From MAG-120531 sp963934855 (GTDB lineage Bacteria; Bacteroidota; Bacteroidia; Flavobacteriales; Flavobacteriaceae), in assembly GCA_963934855.1 (NCBI GenBank), contig CAWWAC010000002.1:124001-188000 (forward strand): a DNA stretch of 64,000 bases. Direction: 5' to 3'. Positions 35,878-45,603 of the stretch are shown piece after piece. Each line of letters opens with the position of its first letter. Within the stretch, counting starts at the first letter, position 1. Position numbers and translations under genes: made by a program. The notes beneath the pieces were generated by a model that had not been told where the DNA came from, ran no database searches, and saw only the letters and a list, made by a program, of their open reading frames with translations.

Positions 35878-36828
35878 ATGAAGGTGAAAATTATAAATAA
35901 GACTTTTTATCATTATGTTTTTTATTTACTTTTTGTGGTTAAAATGTCAGCTTATGCTCAAAAAAACGCGCAATACAACCAGTTTATGTTTCATGCTCAA
36001 AGCTATAATCCTGCTTATGTAGGAATGGCTTTACAAAAGAAATTGATACTTTTTTATAGATCACAATGGATAGGAATAGAGGGCGCACCTAAAACCCAAA
36101 CATTGGCATATAGTAGTCCCACTAGCATTAAAGGACTTGGTATTGGTTTTGGATTGCTTAAGGACCAGATAGGACCCACCTCTGAATTTTTTTTTGATTT
36201 AGATTTATCTTATTTGATTCGTATATCTGAAAATTCAAAAATGGCATTTGGTCTTAAAGGAAGCGCCCATTTATTAGAGGTCAATTATAGTTTACTCACT
36301 CAAGATTTAAGTAAAGGGACTGACCCTTTATTGCTGGGCAAGGCAGATAACAGATGGTCCCCAAATATAGGGATGGGTATTTTATTTTATAAAACAGATT
36401 TTTATATAGGGCTTTCAGCCCCCAGTTTTTTAGAGACCTTGTATTTTGACAGATCCTCCCTTTCAAAATCTTTTAATAAATTAAGAATATATGCAATGTC
36501 AGGTTTTGTGAGGGAATTAAATCACCATCTTTTATTAAGACCTAGTTTTATTTTAAAAATTGCAGTGGGAGCTCCTTTACAATTAGATTTGGCAGCGAGT
36601 TTAATATTTAGGAATAAAGTGTCTTTTGGTATTTCTTATCGGTTAAAGGAAGCATTGGGTGGTCTTTTTGGATATCAATTTTCAGATTCTTTTTTTATTG
36701 GACTTTCTTATGATAAATCCACCACTAATTTGGGACAATACTTTTTTAATAATGGCTCTGCAGAGGTTATTTTTAGATATAATCTCTCAAAAGTAAAAGG
36801 AGTAAAACCACCCCGTTTCTTATTTTAA
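35878..36828 (+). CDS. PorP/SprF-family type IX secretion outer-membrane protein
   Basis: 316 residues. Signal peptide ending SAYAQ, then the family start NAQYNQFMFHAQSYNPAYVGM, RSQWIGIEGAPKTQTLAYSSP and GLGIGFGLLKDQIGPTSEF; the remainder alternates as beta strands of an outer-membrane barrel and ends in PRFLF. In Flavobacterium such proteins help export or anchor type IX secretion (gliding) cargo. Usually paired with a large adhesin upstream; none is present, prfC being divergent. The 242-bp upstream gap (35636-35877) holds no clear promoter or gene; a 16-codon ATG frame at 35721 is discussed under findings. Confidence 0.85.
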   Translation: MKVKIINKTFYHYVFYLLFVVKMSAYAQKNAQYNQFMFHAQSYNPAYVGMALQKKLILFYRSQWIGIEGAPKTQTLAYSSPTSIKGLGIGFGLLKDQIGPTSEFFFDLDLSYLIRISENSKMAFGLKGSAHLLEVNYSLLTQDLSKGTDPLLLGKADNRWSPNIGMGILFYKTDFYIGLSAPSFLETLYFDRSSLSKSFNKLRIYAMSGFVRELNHHLLLRPSFILKIAVGAPLQLDLAASLIFRNKVSFGISYRLKEALGGLFGYQFSDSFFIGLSYDKSTTNLGQYFFNNGSAEVIFRYNLSKVKGVKPPRFLF

Positions 36829-36885
36829 CAAATAAAAATTTAATACCATTAGGATTAAAAATACAAAAGATTGTATTTTTATATT

Positions 36886-37398
36886 ATGAAGGAACAAGTT
36901 GTATTAGTGAATGAAAATGATGAGCCCATAGGGCTGATGGAAAAGATAGAAGCCCACGAAAAAGCTCTTTTACACAGGGCCTTTTCTGTATTTATCACAA
37001 ATAAGCAAGGAGAAATCATGTTGCAACAGCGGGCACTCAATAAATATCATTCTCCCGGACTGTGGACTAATACGTGTTGTAGTCACCAACGTGAGGGAGA
37101 GCAGAATTTAGAAGCTGGAAAGCGGAGGTTAATGGAAGAAATGGGCTTTGAAGCACCTCTCACACATCTTTTTTCATTTATTTATAAAGCAGATATGGGA
37201 AATGGGCTTACTGAACATGAGCTAGATCATGTGATGCAAGGTCAGTACAATGACCTTCCAATGATAAATCCAGAAGAAGTTGCTTCTTGGAAATGGATGT
37301 CTCCCAATAGAATTAAAGAAGAGATAGAACGAGATCCAGAGTCTTATACCGCCTGGTTTAAGATTATCTTTGATAAATATTATACGTACCTTACCTAA
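36886..37398 (+). CDS. idi: Isopentenyl-diphosphate delta-isomerase, type 1
   Basis: Interconverts IPP and DMAPP for isoprenoid synthesis. 170 residues from ATG 36886. Nudix-like fold with catalytic Cys65 in LWTNTCCSHQREGE, the metal-binding RRLMEEMGF helix and Glu in TEHELDHV. Upstream TTG 36871 rejected: it lies in an AT-rich hairpin (AAAATACAA/TTGTATTTT). First of an idi-queD-manA operon. Confidence 0.95.
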   Translation: MKEQVVLVNENDEPIGLMEKIEAHEKALLHRAFSVFITNKQGEIMLQQRALNKYHSPGLWTNTCCSHQREGEQNLEAGKRRLMEEMGFEAPLTHLFSFIYKADMGNGLTEHELDHVMQGQYNDLPMINPEEVASWKWMSPNRIKEEIERDPESYTAWFKIIFDKYYTYLT

Positions 37399-37402
37399 AA
37401 AA

Positions 37403-37816
37403 ATGAAAGTAACTATTAGTAGAAAAGCACACTTCAATGCTGCCCACCGGCTGCATAATTCACATTGGAGTGACCAAAAAAATACTCAAATTTTTGGGAA
37501 GTGTAACAATCCAAATTATCACGGTCACAACTATGATTTAATAGTAAGTGTAACAGGAATAATAGATCCAGATACGGGTTATGTAATGGATGCCAAAATA
37601 TTAAAAGACCTTATTAAGTCTGAGGTTGAAGATGTAATGGACCACAAAAATTTAAATATAGAAGTAGCTGCGTTTAAAAATTTAAATCCTACTGCAGAAC
37701 ATATATCAGTTGTTATTTGGAATTCATTAAAGCCTCACCTAAAGGAAGATCAAGAACTTTCCATCACCCTTTATGAAACACCCAGAAACTTTGTGACTTA
37801 TAAAGGAGAACAATAG
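37403..37816 (+). CDS. queD: 6-carboxytetrahydropterin synthase (QueD/PTPS family)
   Basis: 137 residues. Zinc ligands His15 (AHFNAAHRL) and His40/His42 (NYHGHNYDL), catalytic Cys34 (FGKCNNPNYHG), then DHKNLN and the PTAEHISVVIW motif with Glu. Acts on dihydroneopterin triphosphate; in most bacteria the first dedicated step to queuosine. Four bp after idi and six before manA. No other queuosine gene lies in the window, so the pterin product could also be used otherwise. The longer frame starting inside idi is rejected. Confidence 0.9.
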   Translation: MKVTISRKAHFNAAHRLHNSHWSDQKNTQIFGKCNNPNYHGHNYDLIVSVTGIIDPDTGYVMDAKILKDLIKSEVEDVMDHKNLNIEVAAFKNLNPTAEHISVVIWNSLKPHLKEDQELSITLYETPRNFVTYKGEQ

Positions 37817-37822
37817 ATTTTT

Positions 37823-38794
37823 ATGGCTGTGTATCCCTTAAAATTTTCCCCTATTTTCAAAGAAAGAATATGGGGAGGAGAGAAATTAAAAACAAAACTT
37901 CAGAAACCGGGAGCCTCAGTTGGAATAGGAGAGAGTTGGGAAATTTCAACGGTGCCTGGAAGTATTTCTACCGTGTCTAATGGAGCCCTTAAAGGGCAAT
38001 CACTTTTACAACTTATAAAGAGCTATGGTGCCGCGTTAATTGGAGACCAGGTGTTTAATGAATTTGGCACAGATTTCCCTATTCTTATTAAATTTATTGA
38101 TGCTGATCAAGACCTATCTATTCAAGTGCACCCAAACAATTCTTTAGCTATGGAGCGCCACGGATGTATGGGAAAAACAGAAATGTGGTATGTGATGGAA
38201 GCCGATCCTGGATCTTCTTTAATTGTAGGTTTTACCCCCGGTATTGACCAAGAATCTTATATAGACCATTTGAATAAGGAGCATTTAGTGGATATTTTAG
38301 AAAGACATTCTGTCACAAAGGGAGATGCTTTTTTTATTGAAACCGGTACGGTTCACGCTATTGGAGCTGGTGTTATGTTAGCAGAGATTCAGCAAACTTC
38401 AGATATTACTTATAGGGTTTTTGATTTTAATAGAAAAGATCTAGCTGGAAATTTAAGAGAACTGCATACAGAACAAGCATTGGGTGCGTTAAGTTTTACT
38501 CACAAAGAAAACTATAAGAGTTTTTATAAAACAACAACAAACCTAGCAAATGAAATGGTAAGCTCTCCATATTTTAAAACAAACTATCTTCCTATTCAAG
38601 GGACTTATAAAGATAGTTCTATTTTAAGGGGTAGTTTTAAAATTTATATTTGTGTTCAAGGATCAGGGCTTATAAGCAATGAATTTGGAAGTGAACCCAT
38701 ATCTTATGGTGAGACTGTTTTAATGGCTGCTCAATCTGGTTTTATTGAGATAAATAGTGCTAAAGGGGCTGTATTTCTTGAAGTTTGCTATTAG
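37823..38794 (+). CDS. manA: Mannose-6-phosphate isomerase, class I
   Basis: Interconverts fructose 6-phosphate and mannose 6-phosphate, the entry to GDP-sugars. 323 residues, the short Bacillus-like form. Zinc ligands in IQVHPNN (His103) and KTEMWYV (Glu120), and ETGTVHAIGAG; start IWGGEKL and GESWEISTVPG typical. Last gene of the idi-queD-manA unit. A 77-bp gap follows with a TAATTTTG box for the next gene. Confidence 0.95.
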   Translation: MAVYPLKFSPIFKERIWGGEKLKTKLQKPGASVGIGESWEISTVPGSISTVSNGALKGQSLLQLIKSYGAALIGDQVFNEFGTDFPILIKFIDADQDLSIQVHPNNSLAMERHGCMGKTEMWYVMEADPGSSLIVGFTPGIDQESYIDHLNKEHLVDILERHSVTKGDAFFIETGTVHAIGAGVMLAEIQQTSDITYRVFDFNRKDLAGNLRELHTEQALGALSFTHKENYKSFYKTTTNLANEMVSSPYFKTNYLPIQGTYKDSSILRGSFKIYICVQGSGLISNEFGSEPISYGETVLMAAQSGFIEINSAKGAVFLEVCY

Positions 38795-38871
38795 ATACCC
38801 GCATATCTATATTTCATAGTGTCTGTTACACCTAAAAAATGTAATTTTGTTAAAATTTAAAAAATAGCAGT

Positions 38872-39144
38872 ATGGCTAGTATAAAAAACCTAAAAAAAGA
38901 TATTAACTATGTATTGGGAGATATCATAGAGGCTGTTTACTTGTGGGAAGCAGCAACCAATAATTTAGATTCAAAAGAGGGTTCTGCTCTTATAGATCTG
39001 GCTATTGAATCATTTGACAGTCTTATTGCACAAGTGAATGACAAAAAAGTAGAGAACCGTCAATCTCATTTAAAAATTGTTAAGGGTTCTTTGGAGACTA
39101 AAGCAACTGAATTAGTGACTGCTTTAAATAAACTTTCTGCTTAA
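38872..39144 (+). CDS. Conserved hypothetical protein, 90 aa
   Basis: Small acidic, helical, soluble protein (KDINYVLGDIIEAVYLWEAATNN...AIESFDSLIAQVNDKKVENRQ...ALNKLSA). I recognise it as widespread in flavobacteria but know no function. Own -7 element TAATTTTG at 38842-38849 and its own terminator, so it is expressed as a single gene. Length and composition suggest a helical bundle or oligomeric protein; no catalytic motif. Confidence 0.75.
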   Translation: MASIKNLKKDINYVLGDIIEAVYLWEAATNNLDSKEGSALIDLAIESFDSLIAQVNDKKVENRQSHLKIVKGSLETKATELVTALNKLSA

Positions 39145-39158
39145 TTCTTTTATGTCTT

Positions 39159-39192
39159 AAAAAAAAAGCAGCCCAAGGGCCGCTTTTTTTTT
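39159..39192 (+). terminator. Bidirectional terminator
   Basis: A-run, GC-A-GCCC, loop AA, GGGC-C-GC, T-run: six G/C pairs with one A-C mismatch, flanked by A/T pairs. Serves the 90-aa gene and the convergent DUF4369 gene. Confidence 0.85.
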
Positions 39193-39213
39193 ACCTATTT
39201 TATTGAGGTTGTT

Positions 39214-39918
39214 TTATTTTTTTGAAGAGATTATTAGTTTTTTTAAAGACTTCCCGTATTTAGATATCGCCACCTCCGGAGATAACTTCTTATAGATAGA
39301 ATCTAAAAACTTCACGTTGGCATTAGACACATCGGTGATAGCTACATAAGGGGCTACATATGAATCTGAATTAATCATGGCAAAGTTAAGTGCAAATAAG
39401 TAACTTCTTAGAGTGTTTCTCTCTGAAAGTATTTGAATAGAGTCAAATAGTTGTTGGTTATTTGAACTATTAGCTTTAAATGCCTGTTCTAGAAGGCTTA
39501 TGTCTTGAATGTTAAACTTAGACATCATACTTCTGTATTCAACAAATTTTTCATGGCTGATAGATCCTTTAATATCTGGATATAGATCAAAGCTATCCCA
39601 TTGGGTATTAATACTAATATTTCCAGGTTCTCCAAAGAAAGTAATCCTATCATTAATATCATTATTATCTTCTTTAACTAGGTATAAATAAAATACCTCA
39701 GGACTTTCTAATTCTGTTTTAAAGCTAAAGTTACCATTACCGTTTATCAGTACAGAATCTATCACTACTAGTGTGCTGTCTGGAACGTGTTGTAGATATA
39801 AAACACCTTTTTTTAAACCTTTAATTTGTCCAGAGAGCGCCATAGTGTTTTCAGTTGGACTCTGTTTGCAACTGGCTAAAATGAGCACGGAAAATAAGAC
39901 TGTATAAAAATGTTTCAT
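39214..39918 (-). CDS. DUF4369-domain lipoprotein
   Basis: 234 residues. Lipoprotein signal peptide with lipobox LILASC (Cys17) directly followed by KQSP. The DUF4369 domain covers about 27-125 (LSGQIKGLKKGVLYLQHVPD...VVIDSVLINGNGNFSF...YLYLVKEDN). In many Bacteroidota this domain precedes a thioredoxin-like domain; here the C-terminal half is short and has no CxxC, so it is the stand-alone type. Probably periplasmic or outer-membrane-facing; function unknown. Confidence 0.85.
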   Translation of the reverse strand: MKHFYTVLFSVLILASCKQSPTENTMALSGQIKGLKKGVLYLQHVPDSTLVVIDSVLINGNGNFSFKTELESPEVFYLYLVKEDNNDINDRITFFGEPGNISINTQWDSFDLYPDIKGSISHEKFVEYRSMMSKFNIQDISLLEQAFKANSSNNQQLFDSIQILSERNTLRSYLFALNFAMINSDSYVAPYVAITDVSNANVKFLDSIYKKLSPEVAISKYGKSLKKLIISSKK

Positions 39919-39976
39919 GATTGAAGATTAGTTAGGTACAAAGATGGCTAAACTCTTTAAAATATTTAATAAAAAG

Positions 39977-41239
39977 TTATAAATTAGATGCTATTTCCAT
40001 TAAATAGGCACAAAATAATGCACCTGCAGTACCTACTACATAGCCGCCAACTGCTAATAGAACTCCAACAGAAGTAAGTGAAGGACTGAATTCAGCAGCC
40101 ACAACTGGTGCAGAGGCTGCACCCCCAACATTGGCTTGGCTTCCTACTGCTAAAAAGAAAAATGGTGCTTTTATTAATTTTGCTACAATAATTAACAGAA
40201 TTGCGTGAATTGATATCCAGATAAGTCCAATGGCAATAAGACCTGGATTGTCTATAATTTGTTTTAAATCCATTTTCATACCTATAGTAGCTACCAAAAT
40301 ATAAATAAATACACCTCCTAATTTACTGGCGCCTGCTCCCTCATAATTTTTAACTGAAGTGAAAGACAGGAGAATTCCTATGGTAGTAGCTATGACTACC
40401 ATCCAGAAAAAGGAAGATCCTAAAAAGGAGAGAAAGCTCTTTTTATCTTGAACTTCCGCTACAGAACTATTTAAAAAGTCACTTATATGATTTCCAAAAA
40501 AATGAGAAACCCCCACAGTAGTAAACCCTATAGATAACAATATCATATAGTCTTTGATAGTGGGTATTCGGTTTACTTTTTCTTGAAATTTAGCTACTTT
40601 AATTTTAAGAGCTTCTAGAGAAGTAGTGTCCGCTTTAAGCCAACTATCTATTTGCTTTGTCTTGCCTACTCCAAGTAGTAAAATAGCCATCCAGATATTG
40701 GCTACTACAATATCTATAAGGACCATACCTCCGTATTTTTCTGGGTTATACCTAAATATTTCAAGCATGGCTGCCTGGTTGGCTCCACCACCAATCCAAC
40801 TCCCAGCAATGGTAGAGAGCCCTCGCCATATGGCATCAAAGTCGTTTCCTCCAACCGTTTCTGGTGAGAAAACAGATACTATGAGTATGGCTATGGGACC
40901 ACCAATAATAATTCCCAAAGTACCAGTAAAAAACATAATGAGGGCTTTAGTTCCCAAGCTTGCAATGGCTTTTAAGTCTATGCTCAATGTCATAAGAACT
41001 AAAGCTGCCGGTAGCAGGTACCTACTGGCCATAAAATAGAGGTTTGAATGATGGTCTGAGATCAGTCCCACACTTACAAAAATAGAGGGCAATAGGTAGC
41101 ACATGAGTACCCCGGGTATAAAGGTGTAGAGCCTGACCCAAAATTTGTTTTCTAGATTATTAGTATAAAAAACAAAACCCAAACAGGCAGTTAAAAGGCC
41201 AAATACTACTGTGTCATCTGTTATCCAAGGGCTATTCAT
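39977..41239 (-). CDS. DUF819-family membrane protein (putative transporter)
   Basis: 420 residues with about ten to twelve membrane helices. DUF819 signatures: LLPAALVLMTLSIDLKAI, GTLGIIIGGPIAILI, the GSWIGGGANQAAMLE re-entrant-like motif and, near the end, GSQANVGGAASAPVVAAEF. The family is distantly related to glutamate/sodium and other anion symporters; substrate unknown. It overlaps the HAD phosphatase gene upstream by 4 bp, so the two are translationally coupled. Confidence 0.88.
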   Translation of the reverse strand: MNSPWITDDTVVFGLLTACLGFVFYTNNLENKFWVRLYTFIPGVLMCYLLPSIFVSVGLISDHHSNLYFMASRYLLPAALVLMTLSIDLKAIASLGTKALIMFFTGTLGIIIGGPIAILIVSVFSPETVGGNDFDAIWRGLSTIAGSWIGGGANQAAMLEIFRYNPEKYGGMVLIDIVVANIWMAILLLGVGKTKQIDSWLKADTTSLEALKIKVAKFQEKVNRIPTIKDYMILLSIGFTTVGVSHFFGNHISDFLNSSVAEVQDKKSFLSFLGSSFFWMVVIATTIGILLSFTSVKNYEGAGASKLGGVFIYILVATIGMKMDLKQIIDNPGLIAIGLIWISIHAILLIIVAKLIKAPFFFLAVGSQANVGGAASAPVVAAEFSPSLTSVGVLLAVGGYVVGTAGALFCAYLMEIASNL

Positions 41240-42054
41240 TTTGAGTTTTTTAATTGAGTGAAGTACGCTTCTAAAAAGTGGGCCACACCATCCTCAGTAT
41301 ATTTAGCTACTAGTTCTTTGGCTACAGCTTTTACAGCTGGTCGTGCATTTTCTACTGCTATACCTAATCCCACAGCTGATAACATAGATATGTCATTAAA
41401 ATTATCACCAAAGGCAATAATGTGCTCAAGTCCTATTCCTGGTTGTAACAGCTTTTCAATACCTACTAGCTTGTCTATGGAGGCAGGACTGATTTCTATA
41501 AGGCTGTCATTAGATCTATAAATACCAATAAGACCTGACATTTGTCTCTCTAGTATTTTAAATACCACATCTAGACTTTCTTTGCTGCCCATGAGCATGA
41601 GTTTGTGAGCTCCATGGCCTTTTTTAGCCCAGCGTTCAATAGTTTTTAAAGTAGGCTCAAAAACCACCTTGGTTTGGGTGTTAAATTCTTCCTTAGCAAT
41701 GCGCTCAGAATTTATAGCCGCTCGCCATTCGTCATATGCATAAAGCCCAATGGCTACTGAATTTTTTATACATATTTCAAGAAGCTGTTTTACTAAAATC
41801 AATTCAATATAGGTAGAGCTTAAAACTTTTTCTCCGTCCATTACTAATGCTCCGTTATAGCAGACCATAGGTTTGTTGCTAATTCCTAGTTCTTTTTGAA
41901 TATAGCGCATACCAGACGGCATTCTAGCAGAAACTAAAACCATGTCTATTTCAGATGCATATTTTTTAAAAACTTGACAACAAAACGGGGTGGCCCTATT
42001 TTTTAAGCCAAGCAAGGTTCCATCTAAATCTGAGCAAAGCATTTTATAGGCCAT
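41236..42054 (-). CDS. Cof-type HAD phosphatase
   Basis: 272 residues of the HAD superfamily, Cof/YidA branch. Motif I DLDGTLLG (Asp9, Asp11), motif II VLVSARMPSG, cap domain in the middle, motif III Lys in KLVGIEKLL and motif IV AFGDNFNDISML. Likely a sugar-phosphate or flavin/cofactor phosphatase; exact substrate not readable. It lies one base after DUF5916 on the minus strand and overlaps the DUF819 gene. Confidence 0.93.
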   Translation of the reverse strand: MAYKMLCSDLDGTLLGLKNRATPFCCQVFKKYASEIDMVLVSARMPSGMRYIQKELGISNKPMVCYNGALVMDGEKVLSSTYIELILVKQLLEICIKNSVAIGLYAYDEWRAAINSERIAKEEFNTQTKVVFEPTLKTIERWAKKGHGAHKLMLMGSKESLDVVFKILERQMSGLIGIYRSNDSLIEISPASIDKLVGIEKLLQPGIGLEHIIAFGDNFNDISMLSAVGLGIAVENARPAVKAVAKELVAKYTEDGVAHFLEAYFTQLKNSK

Positions 42055-42055
42055 T

Positions 42056-44251
42056 TTATATATTTAACCAGTAAGTGAATTTTAGATTGAGGGATCTAAA
42101 TTTTGGAGCAAATTGTTCTACAAAATAATTGTCATTATACACTACAAATAAATCAGATAGTGGCGCAAAACGCCACTGTAAACGGCTATTTATTCCTACA
42201 TTGTCATTTCTGTCGCTGTACTGAATAAGGGTGGTCCAAAAGACAGATTTGTTAAAAGTGATTTCTACATTAGGACTTAAAAGAATAATGTTTGAATCTG
42301 TATACGGTTTTGGCATTCTTAGTTGGTTGTATTCATATTGAAAACCAAGAACAACTTTAGGCTGTATTCTTAAATTTAGACTGCCTTGTATGACGTTTCT
42401 TTGGCCGTTGTAAAACTGTCCAAAACCAGGTTCAAAAGTGTATGAAAATGCTTTTCTTCTATCTGATTGATAGCTTAATTCAAAGGAAGTATAATGGTAT
42501 CCTATATCTGCTGGAAGCGCTACAGCTCCCTCAGAATTACTAGGATCAAAGCTGTCTGTGAGATAGGTGTATCTATTGAACATATTTACAGACCATTGGC
42601 TTTGATTTATGTATTTAGTTGTCCAAGAAGAGGACATGGTAAAATCTGTATTTTGAAGATTTAAACTAGGCCTCCAAATAGCATTTGGGTTCAGTCTTAA
42701 ATTGTGGTTGTTTACCTTTCCCTTCTTAGGCCAAAAGACCAATTCTACAAAAGGTCTGGCAGCTATAATATCTGTTCTCCGAACAAACCCAAGGTCTGAT
42801 CTAAAGTTTTCACCCACGTAGTTTCCTCTTAAGCCAAAATTTAAATACCTTGAGTTGTAAAATAATTCTGCTCCTCCAGCCCCGTCAAGGTCTTTTACAT
42901 CTGGGCTTATAGATTGGTGTAGAAAGAATTTCCCCACCCATTTATTGTCTTCACTGGCTAGATTATAGTCTACACCAAAGACCCTGTTATATTTTTCACT
43001 AGACTCTAAAAAACCATATTTTTTAAGGCTCTCTCTATTGATAAAGAACATACTAATATTTGAGCGAGTAAATAGTTTTTTCTGCAGAGAAAATACCGTA
43101 TTATTATTACTCGCAATCTCATTTTCAAGGTCTTCATCTGTTTGGATATTTAGTAAACCAACCCTCCAGTCTTCAGAGAGTTTACCACTCAGACGCATGC
43201 CAGCCACAATTCTATTTTCAATAGTCTCTCCATCTAAATTTTTGGCTAAGCCAATTCTTCTAGAAAAAAAAGGATTTGAATCTCTAGAGTTTCCAAAATT
43301 TCCAAATAGGTCATTATTATCTACGAAAAACTGCCTTCTTTCCGGTAGAAATATCTCAAAACGCGTGAGGTTGGTCACTACATTGTCTATGGCTACATTG
43401 GAAAAATCCGGGTTAAGGGTGAGATCTAAGTTCATTCCATTTCCAATGGCTAGTTTAGCGTCACCACCTACTTTGTATTGAGAGCTTGAATTTTGGGATA
43501 TGTAGTTTTTATCTGAAATGCCATTTATATATGGAATAAGCGCTATTGGCGTTCTAGATTTTCCCAGTGGTTTTTCAAAAATCATATCTTCCATAAATGC
43601 CAAATTAAAAACTAATTGGTTTTGTGGAATTTTGGCAAAGGTGCTGGTTTCATTTTCCTGCATATCAAACCTATAGCTATTAAAGCGCCATTTGGTTTCA
43701 CCCTCTTTAAATTTAAAAGAAGTTAGAGGTATAGCAATTTCAGCTATATAAAAACCGTCTCCTATGAAGGTTTCTCCTCGCCACTTTACATCCCAAGAGG
43801 TTGTAAAGCCATCACGATCAGAACCCCCATTAGAGATAAGCGCTTCTCTTCTTACTCCTAGCGGATTAGTTCCAAATAAAAAAGCATTGGTACCATCATT
43901 AAAAGTGTCAAAAATAAAACTGATGTTGTCATTATTTCCCGCTCTAAAATCTCTCTGTAATGAAGGAATTACATAATCATTCCCACTAGTAAACACGGTC
44001 ACTCCAAGGAAGAGTGTGGTATTGTCATAGAGCATTTTAATTTGGGTTTTCTGTTTTGCTAGTATAGAGTCTGAAGGAAAATACTGTTGAAAATTTTCTG
44101 CAGCATTTGCAGTCTCCCAAACGGCTTCGTCTAATTTTCCATTAATAATAATGGGATTGTCTATTAATTTTACTAAGATACTTTTATCTGAATTTTGAGA
44201 AAAAATAAAAAAAGGAGATAGGAAAAAAAGAAATAAAATGTTTTTGTTCAT
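42056..44251 (-). CDS. DUF5916 outer-membrane protein with CBM9-like domain
   Basis: 731 residues. Signal peptide (MNKNILFLFFLSPFFIFSQ), then a carbohydrate-binding family 9-like beta-sandwich (about 30-220; IINGKLDEAVWETANAAENFQQYFP, LYDNTTLFLGV), and a long DUF5916 C-terminal beta barrel with many aromatic-rich strands (LPERRQFFVDNNDLFGN, SFKYTF-like repeats) ending LKFTYWLNI. The C-terminus fits insertion in the outer membrane. Ligand unknown. -7 element TAAATTTG at 44282-44275. Followed closely by the HAD and DUF819 genes, so probably a three-gene unit. Confidence 0.85.
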   Translation of the reverse strand: MNKNILFLFFLSPFFIFSQNSDKSILVKLIDNPIIINGKLDEAVWETANAAENFQQYFPSDSILAKQKTQIKMLYDNTTLFLGVTVFTSGNDYVIPSLQRDFRAGNNDNISFIFDTFNDGTNAFLFGTNPLGVRREALISNGGSDRDGFTTSWDVKWRGETFIGDGFYIAEIAIPLTSFKFKEGETKWRFNSYRFDMQENETSTFAKIPQNQLVFNLAFMEDMIFEKPLGKSRTPIALIPYINGISDKNYISQNSSSQYKVGGDAKLAIGNGMNLDLTLNPDFSNVAIDNVVTNLTRFEIFLPERRQFFVDNNDLFGNFGNSRDSNPFFSRRIGLAKNLDGETIENRIVAGMRLSGKLSEDWRVGLLNIQTDEDLENEIASNNNTVFSLQKKLFTRSNISMFFINRESLKKYGFLESSEKYNRVFGVDYNLASEDNKWVGKFFLHQSISPDVKDLDGAGGAELFYNSRYLNFGLRGNYVGENFRSDLGFVRRTDIIAARPFVELVFWPKKGKVNNHNLRLNPNAIWRPSLNLQNTDFTMSSSWTTKYINQSQWSVNMFNRYTYLTDSFDPSNSEGAVALPADIGYHYTSFELSYQSDRRKAFSYTFEPGFGQFYNGQRNVIQGSLNLRIQPKVVLGFQYEYNQLRMPKPYTDSNIILLSPNVEITFNKSVFWTTLIQYSDRNDNVGINSRLQWRFAPLSDLFVVYNDNYFVEQFAPKFRSLNLKFTYWLNI

Positions 44252-44368
44252 TGGTTTTGGATAGTTGGATCATTCAAATTTACACCATTTAATATTTTAA
44301 TTAATTATAAAATGGCATAGGATGCCAAAAGTTATTAGGAGTTCTTTATTTTTGATAAAATTTTTCAT

Positions 44369-45145
44369 ATGAGATCATTCCTTTTTGCTTTATTGTTTGT
44401 TTTTCAATTCTCAACTGCCAATGCCTTAGATTGGGGAAAGACTGGCCACAGAACAGTTGGCCAAATTGCTCAAGACCACCTGAGTAAAAAAGCATCTAAA
44501 ATGATAGCGACTTTATTAGATGGAGAATCTCTAGCCTTAGTTTCCAACTACGGGGATGATATTAAGTCTGATAAAAAATTTAATTCTTACAATACTTGGC
44601 ATTATGTGAATTTACCCCTAGGAGCGACTTATAGTCTAGAGTCTTCTAATAGTGATGGAGATATTATTCAAGGCATTCAAAAATGTATAAATGTGATTAG
44701 AGAGCCTTCTAGTAGCCAGGCAGATAAAGCGTTTTATTTAAAAATGTTGGTGCATTTTATTGGTGACCTTCATCAACCTATGCATATTGGAAGAGAGGAA
44801 GACAAAGGGGGGAATGATATAAAGCTTACTTGGTTTGGGAAAAACACTAATCTACACAGGGTTTGGGATTCTAATTTAGTAGAAGAATTTGGGATGAGTT
44901 ATTCTGAGCTTTCTACTGAGTCTCCTAGATTGAGCAAACGCAGAAAAAAACAAATTATGGGAGGCAGCCCGTTAGATTGGTTGCGTGAAGGACATAAAAT
45001 CACATCTGTTCTTTATCAAGACCTTCCGGAAAACGGAAAGCTTGGTTATGAGTACGCCTACAAATACACGGGCTTAATGCGTGATCAAATTCAAAAAGGA
45101 GGCCTTAGATTGGCACAAATGCTCAATGAATTATTTGATAAATAG
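44369..45145 (+). CDS. S1/P1-type secreted nuclease
   Basis: 258 residues. Signal peptide to about ANA (19), then the mature start LDWGKTGHRTVGQIA. P1-type enzymes bind three zinc ions through an N-terminal Trp, His and Asp residues: here Trp22, His26, NTWHYVNL, HFIGDLHQPMHIG and NLHRVWDSNL. They cleave single-stranded DNA and RNA outside the cell and probably salvage phosphate or nucleotides. TATTTTTG at 44347-44354 serves as -7 element; monocistronic. Confidence 0.93.
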   Translation: MRSFLFALLFVFQFSTANALDWGKTGHRTVGQIAQDHLSKKASKMIATLLDGESLALVSNYGDDIKSDKKFNSYNTWHYVNLPLGATYSLESSNSDGDIIQGIQKCINVIREPSSSQADKAFYLKMLVHFIGDLHQPMHIGREEDKGGNDIKLTWFGKNTNLHRVWDSNLVEEFGMSYSELSTESPRLSKRRKKQIMGGSPLDWLREGHKITSVLYQDLPENGKLGYEYAYKYTGLMRDQIQKGGLRLAQMLNELFDK

Positions 45146-45300
45146 CTTTAAATTTTATTAGATAAGTCTTGGGAGAATTGCTCAGTTGTTAAAACATCTC
45201 CTAGAGGGTTTTATTTCTAGTCACATTTTGCGGTTTTCACCAATTGAATTTAATTCAAGCCAAGTATGGGTTGTTTTCACTTAGCGACTGTAATTTACGC

Positions 45301-45579
45301 CTATCGTTTAGAAATTTTATTTCCAGTGACTTGTCTTTGAAGTTTACATTTAAATCTGCCAACCTCTGAAGACCTTAGCTTTTCATGTTTGGTAGCCCTG
45401 CCTTGTACTCTCGCGCGCCACATTCTAAAACTACTAGGTTTCATTTCACGCCGCATGATCTCAATTGTCTCCTTTTCTGTGACACCAAATTGAAAAGTGA
45501 TAGCCTCAAAGGGAGTGCGGTCTTCCCAAGCCATTTCTATAATACGGTCCAATTCTATTTCTGTAAATTCTTTTTTCAT
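45301..45579 (-). CDS. TIGR03643/DUF2805-family protein
   Basis: 92 residues. EFTEIELDRIIEMAWEDRTPFEAITFQFGVTEKETIEIMRREMKPSSFRMWRARVQGR is the complete family signature: a helix-turn-helix-like segment followed by an R-rich tail. Function unknown; homologues are often next to photolyase genes, which are absent here. It follows the DoxX-like gene after 24 bp. The 155-bp gap downstream (45146-45300) has no recognisable element. Confidence 0.85.
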   Translation of the reverse strand: MKKEFTEIELDRIIEMAWEDRTPFEAITFQFGVTEKETIEIMRREMKPSSFRMWRARVQGRATKHEKLRSSEVGRFKCKLQRQVTGNKISKR

Positions 45580-45603
45580 ACCCCTACAAAGGTATAAAAG
45601 AAT

